64,000 nt of DNA. Source: Branchiostoma belcheri. Taxonomy: Eukaryota > Chordata > Leptocardii > Amphioxiformes > Branchiostomatidae. The stretch is from the NCBI RefSeq assembly GCF_001625305.1, contig NW_017804398.1, forward strand, positions 856,497 to 920,496. The letters run 5' to 3'. Below the pieces are notes generated by a model. That model ran no database searches. It had not been told where the DNA came from and saw only the letters and a list, made by a program, of their open reading frames with translations. Below are positions 30,101-45,100 of the stretch, in pieces. The position numbers and the translations under genes were made by a program. How positions within the stretch are numbered: position 1 is the stretch's first letter; each line of letters opens with the position of its first letter.

Positions 30101-33100
30101 CTCCTCCCGTGCGGTTGCATGATAGGACAACACTTCCAGCGCCACCTTCTGTTTGGACATGAGCCTGCAGACGTTCTCGTACATCTGGGTGTGATGGATG
30201 CCCAGGCCACAGAAGATAGCAAACGCCTGGGAAGACGAGTGAACTGTGTTACACAATCTCTCGCTGTCAGGGCTGATCGGACCTACTCACCGCAAGAGCT
30301 TAAGGCTACGCACCTCTAAAAACTCTAGAGAACCAATCCCATCCTCAGAACTGCTACAGGAGCTGAGGGAGCTTTATCACTATAACAATCAGTCCGATAG
30401 GAGGTCAGGGATGTTTGTCACTATAGAAATCTGTCGTTAAAGCCTGCAACACTGTGGCAACAGGCAGGTCTCAGTCAACAGGATTAAAACGTTCCCGATT
30501 ATCCTGGTTTAGAGTTGTTGGTCATCAAGCTTCTAGGGGTCCTGACCAGTGGGCTACTAGAAGCATGATGATGTAGTCAGGGTAAGGAAACAATGAGCCA
30601 ATCATACAATCACGCTGTTGGGAAGACTGTTTGCTAGCTATCGACAGCAACTTGACACTATGCCTTAGCGCAGCTGTTGACAGAGTAGTATGCTATAACA
30701 GTGGGTTGACAATCCTGTTTTTGTATCTAGTCGTTTCCGTGACGCCTACCTCGAACATGCCCTCGTCGTTTTCGTCAAACAGCTCGTTGTTGTGCTTGTT
30801 CAGAAGCTGCGCCACACCTTGGTGAAGACAAAAGGCACCACAGAATTATTGAATCGCAAATTCATCACACAAAACACTCAGACAGAGTGCACAGCAGGCA
30901 ATAACAGTTGCTAGCAAAATGTCAAAGAACCCAACACACTTATCGAGAAGAGTAGGGGTGACCCCGAGCCGAATTGGACTAGAAGCTCCTTGGAAAAGCA
31001 TCATGCTTCACCTCAGTTGAGGATGACAAAAGTGGAGAAGAAGTACATTAAAATGATCGCTCACCGATGATCTTCCTCTCTCTGTTGTAGATCGGTAGAC
31101 AGAGGGCGCTCGTGATGCGGAACCCCGTCCCTGCTTCTTCCTGTGGCGACCAACACAACTTTACTAACGCACACATAGAGACATCTGCCTGCACACTAAT
31201 GTCGTAGCTATAGGGCGCGGTAACGTACGTCGTATGTCGTCGTACGATTTTGATGTCGTAGATTTTTCAAGCAGGCTAGCGCTGTGCCAGAACCAACAGC
31301 CGACGTCAAGGATGACAAGGATATCATATGAGTCATATGACAGCTAACAAAAACTAAACAAAATGGATGAATTTTGTAGAATGCATTTACGACTGTCCCA
31401 AGAATGCCCACAGTTTTGCGATCCTTCGACGATCATGCGACGTATGTGACCGGGCCTTAAACTACCAACAAAAATTTCAATGGCAAGTTAAATATTTATG
31501 ATACATTCCATGTTGTCCAAAAGCCATTACTGGTAATTTGACTCACCGTAAATTTGAATCGTGAATCCTCTCTAGTGTTCTGTAGATTCAAAACCTGTAG
31601 GCATAAGTGAAACCGACATTACGTTAATGTGTGTAGACCTGTATTCGGCAGATACAACACAAAACAAAACAAAACAAAACAAAACAAAACAAGACGATGC
31701 AGTAACTCTTACATGTCTCCTCACGTCCTCATAATTAATAATCAGAGGACAAATCATCATATCGTTGGCTGCCTTACAGTCTTTTATTATTTTACAGATT
31801 CAAAATGTGTTGTTTTGTTCAACGCTTCATTTTGTAGGAGGACACCTGTTGGGGTCTTTCTTTGCTGTGTTAGTGTACATTTATCAATGTTAGCGTTCGC
31901 AAAGAAAAATGGCAAAAGGTCGTCAACCTCAACATAAAGGGCATGAGACTTGGAAAAACTAAAAAGACTAAAGATGGATTTTCTACTCTTGCTACTCGTG
32001 CTACAGTAATCCATCTTGCACGAAAGAGAGTCGCGGAATTCAAAAAGCTGTGCATCACAGAACTAGCGGCGCGCCCTCCAGTCAATACCCATACCAACTT
32101 TCTCAACACGCGCACGGCGGAAGCGCTTTGATCCATCGTGCCGGGGTTCCGGGAAGCGGTATCGGTTCGGATGTGTCTTTGTTGATCTTTCCAGGAAAAA
32201 CTATTTCGCAGATACGAACAGACACGTGTTTGGCTCATTTCCCGGAAAATCCCATCCAGATTAGAGACGTCCTTCAAACTTTCAAAAGGTCACGAAGGGC
32301 ATCCTCCAGAATTATCGGCACCGTTAATTCCAGGAAAATGTCATTGTAAGAACGATATGACGTACATATGGCTGCACTTTAATGTGTACGCACCTCACCA
32401 GTGGATGCCACGTGCTTAGCCAGTCCGCTCTCCAGTAGCCAGGCCACCGTGGAGGCACTGAGAGGTAATGGAACAGTAACAGGAGGAATTTACACTGATA
32501 CGCACGACTTACAGTTATAAAGCGTAGAAGCTTTTAGACGAAACAGGTAGTTATGTGTGTCGCACCGACGTCTGTGTGGTACTACATTGCTAACTACTGT
32601 GACAAAGACTCATCAGATTTGTTTACAGAGTAAATTTGTTGGAAGAGCAACCTCAAGAAATTAGGAAGTCAAACATTTGAAGTGATCTCAAAGATGGCTT
32701 ACTACAGACGGTAGCAAATTGTAGGCAAACGTTTTTACAAAGGTGTTAGTAGACATGTTATCATGACATCATGTGCTTCATACCTGGGGGACTGGACGCC
32801 ATTGTCCTCATTACTACCTGAGACCAGATCAAAGATTTTGGAGAACTCCACACCCTGTAAAAAAATCACGACAGGGATGTTGTGGTTATTGGTTCACGTG
32901 GGAATCATCGACAGTGTTATCAAGCTCACAAAACTGCATATTGGAATAACAACAAACGTTTCGATGTCTTCTGCAAGTGATAACGGTAAGAGTGTTTTAT
33001 TTATACGTATACATTTATCACAAAAAATGTAAGTACCAGAAAATATATTCTACTTAATAATCGGGAATCCTCAGAAGGGAGAGTCAAATACGGGGTCAAC

Positions 33101-36100
33101 TACAGCTAGGAGGACATAAGTGGGGAGAACTATACATCAAGACAAGAAAGATACTGTACGTGTTTGGGGAAGTTATAGCAGCGGTCATATCAAAGGGGTT
33201 GAATAGGTTATTTTATTACGGCCCGCTCAAAAACGTGCGATTTTCGCACGACTGCAAACTGAAGGCTTTCTTAGGGAAGTCGTTCATGTGTCTTGAAAAC
33301 ATAATCTGTCTTGTTACGGAAGATGCTGTCATGTCGGCTTTTGGTTCTGTCACAGACTACTTGAAAATTGTACGGCATTAGGATTGTGCGATAACGTGTG
33401 ACGAATGTGACCGCGCTGTATTTCCAGTAAAGGTAATTATGGAATATAAACCGTCACAGTGCGAAGTGAGAAGTTGGAAAGACAGATTTGTGAGAGTAAG
33501 TGATTTTAGAAAGCAGTGACAGCAAGGGATTTTCCCGAAGATACTGAGGGGCTCAGTGTGACAGTGACTACAAATCAACCGTACATTTAGAAGTTAGCGT
33601 GCCTCGGTCGTTTGTCGACATACTAGTATCGCATTAGAGTGATATCAACATTTTTCATCTGGTTGGGTTATATCATAATTCACAGACTCCAGAGATATAG
33701 ATAAATGGAATCTCCCTGCAAATTGGCGTGTAACAGAGCATGCAAACTGGCGTGCGCTGGAGATAGCCAAGGAAAATGAAATGGGAAACGCACCAGAGCG
33801 TTTTAAATAACATCAACGAACAAATTTAGCTTGAAATAGCCGCGACACAGTAAATGTTGGATATCCAATCAATAATGGGGGATAAACGCCGGCTATTCTT
33901 GAGGGTACTGGAGGAAAACACGCGTAGAGCTCAAATACGGTATACTTGAGAAGCACCGATGCTGGAGACATTTGTGGGTTGCGTTTTCAATGGTCTTAAG
34001 ACTGCATTCTTCTGTTAAGTATGACTGTATGTGATATCATTAACTTCGTTACAAGCACTAGATACTGGTGAAAGGTATTTTTGGTAATAGCAGGAGTATG
34101 CAAAAATGCCTAAGCAAGGAACCACACCAATGGTATAGTGTTTTCTCTGGAGACGTAAGCAGTTTATAAATATGTTGCCTGGATGCCAGCATTTGTAGCT
34201 TTAGTGCGCTCACTCGGTCGCTTCCCTACCAGTAACTTAAATAGTTTGGCCGAGATAGAGCGTACTAAAGTTAAAAAGGCTGGCATTCAGGCTAACATGT
34301 ATTTACCTGGAGGGAGGTTTTGGGATTATCCGGTCGAGGGGGTTCAGTACTGAGGTGTGCACTGAGGTCCTTCCTCGGCAGGCGGGGGAGGGTGGGCGGT
34401 GCAGACAATAGAGAGAACACTTAGCGACCACGTACGGACACACGGTAGCTAGGGGAGGAAAGTCACTGGCGGTGGAGCGGTCGTGACATGCGGTTAAACC
34501 AGGGGATGTGGTGTCTACATCAACATCAACAGAGCTTTGATTGGGTAATTAACAGGCTCCTGTATTGCCTTTGGAGCAATAGCCTCCACCAGTCTTCTTC
34601 TTCTATGAATAGAATTCGGCAAAAACAAGGGAGTGAGCCGTGGTAGGGATAACACTAAACTTTTCATAGGAAAATTCACTCTATGGTGGCCAAACTCCCC
34701 GGTCAAATTATTCCCTCTATTAAGCTAAATTTTACTTTACTTTAACCCGTGTTGTCAGACTGGTGGAGACTATAGGAGCGATGCAACTATTTGGGTTCTA
34801 CAAGCGTCAGGACAAACAGACTTACAATGGGCATGATGGGATACATGTACGTTAACAACGCCAACAGCATCCCAGAATGCCCGGCGACAGTGCTTTATCT
34901 ACCACTAGTAAGATATGTTCGACGACAGATGCAAAGGAACAGATGATTTTTGAAGTTGACGTTAGATGTTAAGTGTTCGTGACCCGAAGTAAGTACAAGA
35001 GTAAAGATGAGGATGACAGGAGAAAGTTCATGATCAGTACCAGAGACCGGCGACGTCCTCTCTGTGATTCGAACAGTAGAGAAAACTAAAAAGGACAAAA
35101 ATCCAATCAAATTAAGAAATGAATTAAAACAATAGCACAAAAACTGACGAAGGTTGAAAGTAATTAAACGCAAAATAATAATTTGCACACAGAACTTGTT
35201 TTTCACATGCATAAACTCTTATAGTTTTTTAACAGCATTCAGGCCTTAAAGTGGATAAACTGCCATCCTTATATTAACAGAAATTGAATAAAAAGACACA
35301 TAAATTAATGAGAAGGATGAGAAGCAATCAAAATAGGTCATCATATAACCAAATGATGAAAACGGAAAAAAGAGGAGCATGATATGTTTATGACTGTGTA
35401 GCAGTAGTAGGTGTTGTTGTTGTTGTTTTTCCTGGTGCTGTTGTTTTTCTGGGTCACCTGCTCATCATGAAGGTCTTCTGTGAGGAAGACGGAGCACCGC
35501 TCGCACTTCAGCAGGTCCTGCGCGTCCTTCATGATCTTGTGCACCACCTTGTCCACCGACGTCTGCTCCTCAAAGATGTTTCGCGCCAACTGGAGGAGGA
35601 TCTGCGAACACGCCCAACCCATCTGTCAATCAAACTACGTCATAACAACGCGTTACCGTGGCAAGAAATCTTACACAAGCGTAACTACCATGTCTCCGCA
35701 ATGTTATTGAGATGCAAGCTCCGTGGAAATGAGAGAGAGTGGGTCAGCAATTGTGTGCGTAACCTCCCAGTAGCCAGACAACTTATCGTATACAATCGTT
35801 GCAATGACAGTTTTGATTAATTGATAGATTATGTTGTACGGATGATTCCATTTGTATCGTTATTGCTAACGATCACGTCATTATTGCAACAACAGATGAA
35901 GAAAGGCGTTCATTGCCATATTTGTATTATTCTGGTTTGCTAGACTCTAGGAAAAATAGTAAATATTAGTATCGCTAACGGAGATCTCAAAAACAAAATC
36001 TGCATATTAGACTCGCCTGCCCAGATGGAGCAGAAGTAATTAGACAGGATCATTTCTAAGCCATCATTAATGACGCCTACAGGGAAATCAGCGGCGGTGT

Positions 36101-39100
36101 TTGTGATTAATTAGCGGTCTAACGCCCAACTTTTCGCCATCCCCGTTTGGACGTGTCAAGAAGATTTATGTGATGAACAGGGATGTGTCATTGTACATGT
36201 TTTGTGACCGCTTTGGTGGAAAATTATGTAGAGAATGTTGTGTGAGGTTATAACGTTACAATGTTTAAAGTTGAAACCATGTTTGGTTATGTCTATATCT
36301 TAATGAAAAGTTCGCTTTCGTTGTTAGACTTAAAGAAATACAATCATCTGATTGTTACCTAAGGATGGGATTTAAAAAAACAAGTAGAAATCGGAGATTT
36401 AAACCTCCAAGAGGTATGCAATTTTCGGCTTCAGAAATTCCTCCATGTCTTCCCCTACCCACCTACTCAACCTACCCTGTCCGGGCAAACAAATACTGTT
36501 GTTTTTCAGCATATGTATGGATATGTCACGGATATGCCTCTTTGGCTAATCTGTCTAAATGTGTGGCAAAAACACACTACGATTGGTGTGCCAATGCGTC
36601 AACATCTGCACATTTGCCACCAAGAGCCGTTAAGAAATGTTTTTCTGGATATGTCACTTGGCATATGTACACAGGTAACTGAAACATGGAACTTTATCCC
36701 AGCTGACGGGTTTCCGTTGCCGTCCCCGGGCTACACCACGGCTGTTTGAGCGACATTGTCTCACCTGATTACGCTTGTACTCCGTGATGGACATCTCGAA
36801 CATCTGCGCGTTCGCGATGCTGATGCCACAGAACGTCAGGTAGTTCCTAAACACCTGTGGAGGGAGCAACAAATCATGCTAATGATGGTGATGATCTTTA
36901 GTTACATGTTCTTGCCCACATATGAAGTATACCTCTAAGTACACACTGTGAGGTATGTTCGATCTACATGAAATATACATGATGTAGTAAGTGCAAAGTT
37001 ACTGTCTAGTCTCATTTATCCCATACTGTACTGTTCCACTTGGTTAACTGTGAGGGAAATAAATCTGTGTTTAGGCAACCTCAGTGGGCATAGCATCGCC
37101 GTCATTTCATCAGATATGATACAGCGATATTGAGATAGCATGGCAAAAGTAATGCTGAGGATTGTTAGGATGCGAATTTTGTACAACCGGAGTTCAGAAA
37201 TTGCAGAGAAGCCCCAAGAACACACGAACAACGTCGCGTGTGGTGCGATTAGCGATCAGCACCAGGGACAGAACCAGTCTACTGAATAACAACATCGGCA
37301 CGCAAAGTCCGTGCCTACGCGGACTCATCGCTTTTTAGCGAGGAAGGATCAGATTAAAGGAGATTGAAATTTTACTTCCATCGGCGCTGTCTCTGCGTTA
37401 GTCACCACTTCCACTAGGAGTAAGAGTTGTTCCCACACGTATGTCAGTACTTACATGTGCTCAGAAGCTAGCGGACGATCCGCGAAGGATGTATTAGAAG
37501 TGTTTGGAAGCACTTCTCGACATCAAACTAATGAATCGAACGATTTTCAAGGTCTGTAGCTTGAAGATGAAGCTGTTGAGCACTCGTTAAACACGAGTTT
37601 AAAACTTCCAAATTGCCATCAATTCTCCATCGCGATGTCATCATGGGAGCTACGAATGACCTTTCCCCCATATCAACCATTAACCTGAGTAGAATAGCAC
37701 TTCTAATGTGCCCGCGGTAATCGACTCTGGAACGGTTTTTGATATGAGAGGGGACTTCAAACCCGGCTGTAATTACAATCCCTCTGAGAGCCTGGCCATT
37801 TGGTCCTGTCGGCCATTAGACTCGTCATTTCAAGAGGTGGAGAAGAGGGACTCTAAACAAGATCGGCATGTCTGATTGACTTCAGCGGGAAGAAGTTACC
37901 CTTCACCAGGCCCTCCTAAAGGGTTATCGACAACAAAATTCGGCAGAAATAAGTTCAACAATTGGCCAGCGGGGTGAGCCACGGTGAGGATAACACTTCG
38001 AGCAAGTGAAATGTGTAGTGGCTAAACTCTCCTGACAAATTATTCTACCCCAGCCCGCGTTGTCAGCCTAGCGGAGACTAGGGCGAGGTATCTACACATC
38101 CGGATTTGTCCGGTGCAACACACCGGGAGGCACATTCAGCAGCCTTTAAATTGGCATTCAATTGTAAAACCAGTATTCTTTACTGAGAGAAAGTGTGTTA
38201 AATCGCGAGCTGACTTTCATAACCGTTGCCATTGACAACAACATTGTGACCCACGGGGAAAGCTAGCGGTATAAAATATTTCACACTATCTTGTCTCATG
38301 CCTTGGAAATTTTGCTGTTTCATCTCAACGCCTTGTGACAAGAAGGGCAAGCGGGGTTAGTTCTAATTTGCGCGCCTTTCAAAGCCGAAAGCAGATGGAA
38401 AGTAGTCAGATCACTATCACTGACACACTAGGTCATACCGTCAGGCTAGTTTAGAGAAGAGCGTGCCTTGGCTGGAACTCATTTCCTTTCTGAGCTTTCA
38501 CCTTGTTTTTCTTCTTCCATCAGCAGATATTATCTTAGCTTTCTCTGCTTCGAAATTACAACCCAGCGCCATTACAGCATGGCTGTTAGTATGGCGCATC
38601 ACGCCAGGAACTGAAAATGGTTTGAAAGACTCGTGTTCAGTTCCACACGCAAAATTGGCCTCTAACGACTCTAATGGACACATTCTTGTCTTTCACAGGA
38701 AGTGCTATTACACCAAATGGGGCGGAGTGATTATGTTTCACTAACTGTAGACAGGAGGTAATAGGAACAGATAATTAGATGTGCGTCAATCTATGTCAGT
38801 CAGCTAAGGACAAGAAGAAGCTGCAACAAGATACCGACTTAAGGATGGGCGGGTGGAAAGATGGGTGCCCCAAGGGACGGTCCATTAATGGTCACCTGGT
38901 GGGCGGGGAGGGTGCTGGATGATATGAAGACGGAGGAGGGGTGTCTGTAGTGTGTAGCTACCGGCAGGATCACGGTGGAATAAATCACACAATTGATAAA
39001 GGGAAACGGAAAACAACAATAGGACAAATGCATCATACGAGCTAAATGAAAAAAAGAAAATCTCAGCCTTTTTAAACACACACACACACACACACACACA

Positions 39101-39112
39101 CGCACGCACGCG

Positions 39113-39156
<44 letters not shown>

Positions 39157-42100
39157 TTCAGTTTATGTGTATAAGATTTTACAACGCTGTACATGACGGG
39201 TACCTCCACCATCCTAACAGCCACATCCATACACACAGCAGGCAAAAGCAGGGAAAAGCAGCCAAGCTATGATCTATGTTCAACGCATGTCGTTAGGCAA
39301 ACTGCTGTCCGATGATATGAAAACTCATGGTCTTTTCCTGTATTCAGAACATTAAGGGGATCTTTTATTTCGTGGAATTATTGCACTGTCTACGCTTTGT
39401 GGAAAAAATCTGTATAGAAATTCTATATCAGGTCACCTGGGAAATTTCCATATCAGCTCGGATTAAGGAGATCTTTTATTTCGTGGAATTATTGCACAGG
39501 CTGGACAATTTATACAGATCTGTATCTATAGAAATTCCATATCAAGTCTCAGGGGGACTTGACTCAAGTTTGGCAACCTGACACAGCAGTGTAAGCTTGC
39601 TTCACCAAGACTATTGGGCCTCACATGGGGTAAACGAGAGGTGAAGCTTCTAACGTAATACGGTAAACACTAAGGCCCCTAGATCTAGCAACGTCAGACA
39701 AGTATGGAGAATAACATGTTGCTCCATGTCGAACTATCATCAAGAATTGAGAATTTGGAATTAACCAACTCACCTACACTTGGTTCGCGTATGTCTGTTC
39801 TTTCAGGGATTTTTCAGACCGTCACGTTGTATGTTCGATACGGCTCTCTCTCCGCCGTACTGTCGGTCTCTCAGACGCGAATTTTAACCCGGAATAAATT
39901 TTTAATCGCTGCTTTGTCAAAAATTGGAGCACGGTAAACACGCTTGGGAAGATCACACGATTTTATTCCAATTACGGTAAAAGTGCGCCGGGGTAATGTG
40001 CAAACGACGTTTTACTAAAGACATTTCCTCCTCTCTGTTTGGCTGACGCTTGTTGTCGTCTTGCTTTTGCGCTGTTATGGCAAGACCGGCGCCTCTGTTC
40101 TCATTATATATAATCACGCGGTAAGGCGGTTTTCACTATGAGAATAACGAGAAGACGAATATGTAACAGTGAAACGTATTGCAGAACTGAAGATTCAGCC
40201 CCTATTTCAGTATTTGCATGGGAGGAAATTTCTCTTTGCCCGAGGCGTATTCGTGAACGTTTTTACCAGTCACCCCAGTTTTCATGCGCAAGGATCAACC
40301 TCCATGGATATCCTAATAAAGTATCAAGTACCATGTATACGACTGCCATCATTTTTAAGCCGAAAGAAATAGTATTCAGAAACCCATACTATACGGCGAA
40401 AATTTCGTGACATGCAGTGGAACTGATCCCCTTGGAGCGTTCGCCATCTGTACTTATAAAACGAGACTTGATTTAGAAAGATTGGTCCTCTACACAACGT
40501 TAGCTAATAGACCATCTGGGCCCATATTTACAAGCCCATGCCTCTGCGTCTGTCATCTCGTCCCAACCTTCTGCTGAGGTGGAAACAGAGGCATTCAGTT
40601 TCCTTAAGGGGGCACATACTTGGCTTAGTGGCAAATGGCAATCTCTTCAGTCAGAGTTGCAGTCAGTATGAAACCTTAATTGATAATGTGTGAAAACCAA
40701 CATAAAGAAATCCATTGCCACCCTCCCCCAGCAATATCTGTCAATATTCAGAAATAAGAGATTTCAGGCTTCCGGGAAGTATTGAATGGCCCTCAATATT
40801 CCTGCTGGCTCTCGACCAGAGCCATTCCTTGTGTCTGACCTTTTGACCACCTGTCATTCTGCCTGTCAATTCCCCCATCCACGTGCTTTCTGTCAACGTA
40901 CTCTGCCCGGAAAAGCAGACACACAACCCCACAGCAAATAAACAGAAAACAATATCTCCGTTCATAGAAGTAAACATTAGAATTATACATGTAGAAGTTG
41001 TAGTGAAGGAAGCGGAAATGACGTCACCTCCTCGTCCTTGTCGGTGAACTCGTGACCTCCGGTGGCCTTGTTGATGATCTGCGCCACGCCCAACACCTCG
41101 TCATCAGCACTGCAGATGGGCATGGCCAGGATGGAGTGGGTGTGGTACCCTGTCCGCTGGTCCACCGCGCGGTTAAACCGGGGGTCCTGGGGAGGGAGGG
41201 AGGGAGGGAAGGAATGACTGTACTGACAGAGGAAACACACACAGCAAGCCATTAAAGAATCTGGTATTCCAGTAAACGTGTTTGAGGAGAACCACACCTA
41301 AAGCACATTTAAGAACCCACCGCACTTTAATATCGTAAAGGGCAGGGGTCCTTCCCGATGTGAGTGGCCTTGCAGTCTGTTCTCCGGGTTGACATCTTAA
41401 AAATGTCATGAAAATGTGATAATCACCAGGTTTGGCAATCCTTCCATCCACACATGTGGCAAATCTCAGTTGATGTAAAATAGAGTGTAAAAGATTGAAA
41501 GCTCCAAAATTTATGACTTTGGCATTTACTGCCAAATCTCCTAGAAAGTTGAACTCTGTCAGGGCACGGGGACAGACACATGCGAAGACACTGACCAGAC
41601 ATAGCAAGACGTGCGTCATCAGGACTGCCTTGAAAATCGCTGGTATGCACACATGTGTAGAATCTTACCAAAATGTTTCAAAACACGTCAGTTACAGGAT
41701 ATTCTTACCCTCAGCAGAAATCTCGTCCAAATATACGGACCTAAACATGGAAACCTGCGGAGGGAAAAACGACGGTGTGTGGCATGCGACGTGTCAAAGC
41801 TTACGTCACAGAACATTGGTCAATGTCTGCCTTTTGTACCCCAGCAATGCTCTAGTGGAGTAAAACAGCCCGACAATGCGCCAGCTGGCGCGCATATATG
41901 GTCAGCGGTGGCACTATGGCGTGACCGTCGGTTTGCTTGTTTGTCGTAAAATAGAGTTCGCGTCATCGGCATACTTTTCCACTCATTCTTGCTAGTCCTG
42001 GGCAGATTGGGACAACTTTGGGTCCACGTCGATGAAGTTAGAACATTACGTGATATGAGTACAAAATGCACCGAGCAACTGGATAGATTCTCTTAGGAGT

Positions 42101-45100
42101 TAGACGTTTCAGACTCTATCTTTCATCAGTGACTTGAACGAGTCTGGAGACAATTGTAACCTGTATATAAATGGGTGACTGGAGGGAAAATCAAGCAGCT
42201 TCTATTGGTCCTGTTGGACCACAGGAGCTACTGTATGTGTCGGGGGTATCTGGGGGGAATTTGTCTTCAGTCTCATCCTCGCGGAGAATCCCAGTCATGA
42301 AATATGATAGATGCTGTCTGACTCCTCAGAGGATGTATCCAGCTGCTTGATTTATTTTGCTTTACGTACTTCGCGTCTAATTTGTGAGGGAAACAAAGAT
42401 GCACAAAGCTAGAGAGATTGTTATGTTACAATCAATACCATACATCACGGGTGACCCAGTTTTCAGTATCGAAGAATCGAACATGAGATTCAGTTCAATC
42501 TTATCGATTGTCCGTACGTCACAATTGCTATCTCTGAGGGCATGGACTACTTCTCTTCCGTCACTCCTGATGATTCTGGCCATCTTTTATTACAAAACAG
42601 GATTTGGAATGCCTCCACCGTCATATACACAAATAAAATTTAATCGGCATGAAAAATAAATTACATGGAAAAGTACATGCAGGAAAACTGTTCTATAATT
42701 CAAAAAGATTGACTCACTGGAATTATCGACTTATTCACTCAGTCGTCTTCGGCTATACGATATCTGACCCCCAAAATAGATCACATTGGCTTTTCAATCA
42801 ACACTATAATACAAGTAATTGAGATAGAAAAAAACACGTTATACGAAATACTAGTACTAGTATATGTTATAACCATATACGTAGGCAGGGACATTCCAAA
42901 CTGGTCCATCTTGGTTGGTGAAGCTGCAGGTGGAAATTTGAAACTGTTTATTTCTTAGGCAGTGACCAGAATGAAATAGTGTTGGCGTGAGCCTCTCAGA
43001 TACTTGGCAATGTTGTCCTGGGGCGGAGATCTAAGATGGCGATTCTTGCTTCACTGCACCTGAAGCGCTACTTTACCTCTCCAGTTTGTGGTGCGCATGT
43101 GTTTCACTTCTCGTTTTCTCTACGTCTCCAGGCGACTCAGACATAAACATGTCAGAATGTTTTCATTCATGTACTTTTTGCGCAGTGGACGACTGTAGAT
43201 CCCGAACTCACGATCTTGAGTTAATAGCTGAGGAAGAGTCAAGAGAGAATGTTCACGGCGTTTAACACACATCAAGAGAAAACAAATTATCCTCTTTCCC
43301 CAGATCGGTTGGAAGTGTCTTTAAAAGCCTGAAGAATCTGCAGCAGGGATAGGATCAGTGGTAGTGGTTGTATGTACGTACTTGATCACTTTCCTAAAAG
43401 ACCGATTCCTCGAGGAAGGGAAGAAGGAGTGCCTGTCCTTGTGTAGAATTCTGAAGTATCTTTGCATTGTGGAACGTCTAATACCAGTCTCGATATCGGC
43501 GCCACAGCGGACGGGCGTACAGGAGGTTATCTTGTTCTTTTCAAGCTTTCCTTTGTGAAATGGCCACGAACACCATCTGTCTACCAACATCATCTGTATC
43601 TGTATCTGTATAGCCGGTATAACCGCCTTTCGGCGTAACACATCATCATAAACCTTGAACCCTGCCTCAAACATACACTCATTGTTCTGGCAAAACGTAC
43701 AGAATTTTTTCTTCGTAATAATCAATGAATCGCGCGGGAGAAAATACAGAGGTGCATTTTGTCTGTAGCTACACGTATTTGAGAGACCGTTCGTGGAGTG
43801 ATCTGTCAAATATTTGGTCGCTCGGCGTTTGCCGCCTCTAGTGGAAAGGTGCTGTAAAAGACCAATATATTTGCGCAAATGGTCATAAACGAAATGTTTC
43901 ATTTTGAGCACATTTGCTGCCTTATGCTGTCTCAAAAGGAATCTGTTGGAGACCCCCAACACCCATTCAGCACTCCTGAAGAGACTACATGCTTCAGAGT
44001 CCATTATCTCTCCACTGCTCATCGCCCACAACTGGCGACCAGGTTATCGGTACTGAACATCTCTACTCTGCGCCAGAAACACTTCCAACTTTCTTCAAGA
44101 TAAAGTACTTGAAGTGCATTTAAATAGAACGGCAATCGATACATCATCTATCTTACCAAGACGCCGGGGGCTTATCTTGTGTTCCATTTGGGACGAAAAG
44201 ACAACTTGGTTGCGCTGTCTCATGGATCATAAACTTCCCGCGGCGCTCTCTCATCAATCACGCCCGCTCGGAGTGGGCCGCTGGTTTCAGACATACTTCA
44301 AAGGTGCGCCCAGGAAGGTTAGGCATCCAGGTATAGAACATTACTCTTTATTCATTTTTCAGGCACTGATGAAAGATAGCGGAAACGTCGGACTCTTTGG
44401 AGAATTCATACAGTTGTTTGATTTATTTTGTATTATGTCATTCTCGATGACTGATCAAAGATAGTAGAAGATGCTATCTGAGACGTCTGCTCTTCATAGA
44501 TTTCAAAGGTGGTTTGAGGACAAGACTTCTGGGCGGGCGGAAGTTGTAATCCTGATATAGTAGAGATTGGCTACCTCTGAAATCTTTTACTTTGAAAATA
44601 TCATCATCACATACGCTTTTGATATATCTCATATAGCTCATTTATCTGTACATGCCTCAATTTATATGTTTTTTTAGATGTGTTTACGTCATGTGACTGC
44701 AATGGGACCGGTGAGGTGAGGTTTATATGTCATGTCTTGTATGTATGAGCCATTGAGCCTGAAATTAACAATAAACAAACAAACAAACATGTCTAGACTA
44801 GATGCTGAGGTAAATCATTTCGCTGTTTTTGGTGTTTCGCGCTTGATTGTAACGTCTGAGTTGTCTGAATCCTGTAAACTAAGTATTCAGAAAGCGCGGA
44901 AGAGAAAACTAACAGCAGTACGTTTTGTGTGTTTCTTACATGATGTGAACTTTCCACTTTTACTACAAAGTGTTTTTCAAAAGTCTCTTTTTCCATCCCC
45001 ACCCTTCCTCAAGTGATCCTTTCTGGTCGGTCCCTGTGGAGACTCAACAGAATATTTTGGATTGAGGAGGCACCGTCCTCACTCTTCTCCCTGGGGAGAC

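Noticed and set aside
41187-41652. Extended minus-strand frame beyond PDE exon 3
   Set aside because: It continues from the exon through a CCTCCCCAG acceptor into AT-rich intron sequence. The residues beyond the acceptor have no similarity to any PDE.
43680-43720. Nanos-type zinc finger (CTFCQNNE)
   Set aside because: Only the first CxxC knuckle is present. The expected His and later Cys ligands are missing and the next part derives from a dispersed repeat.
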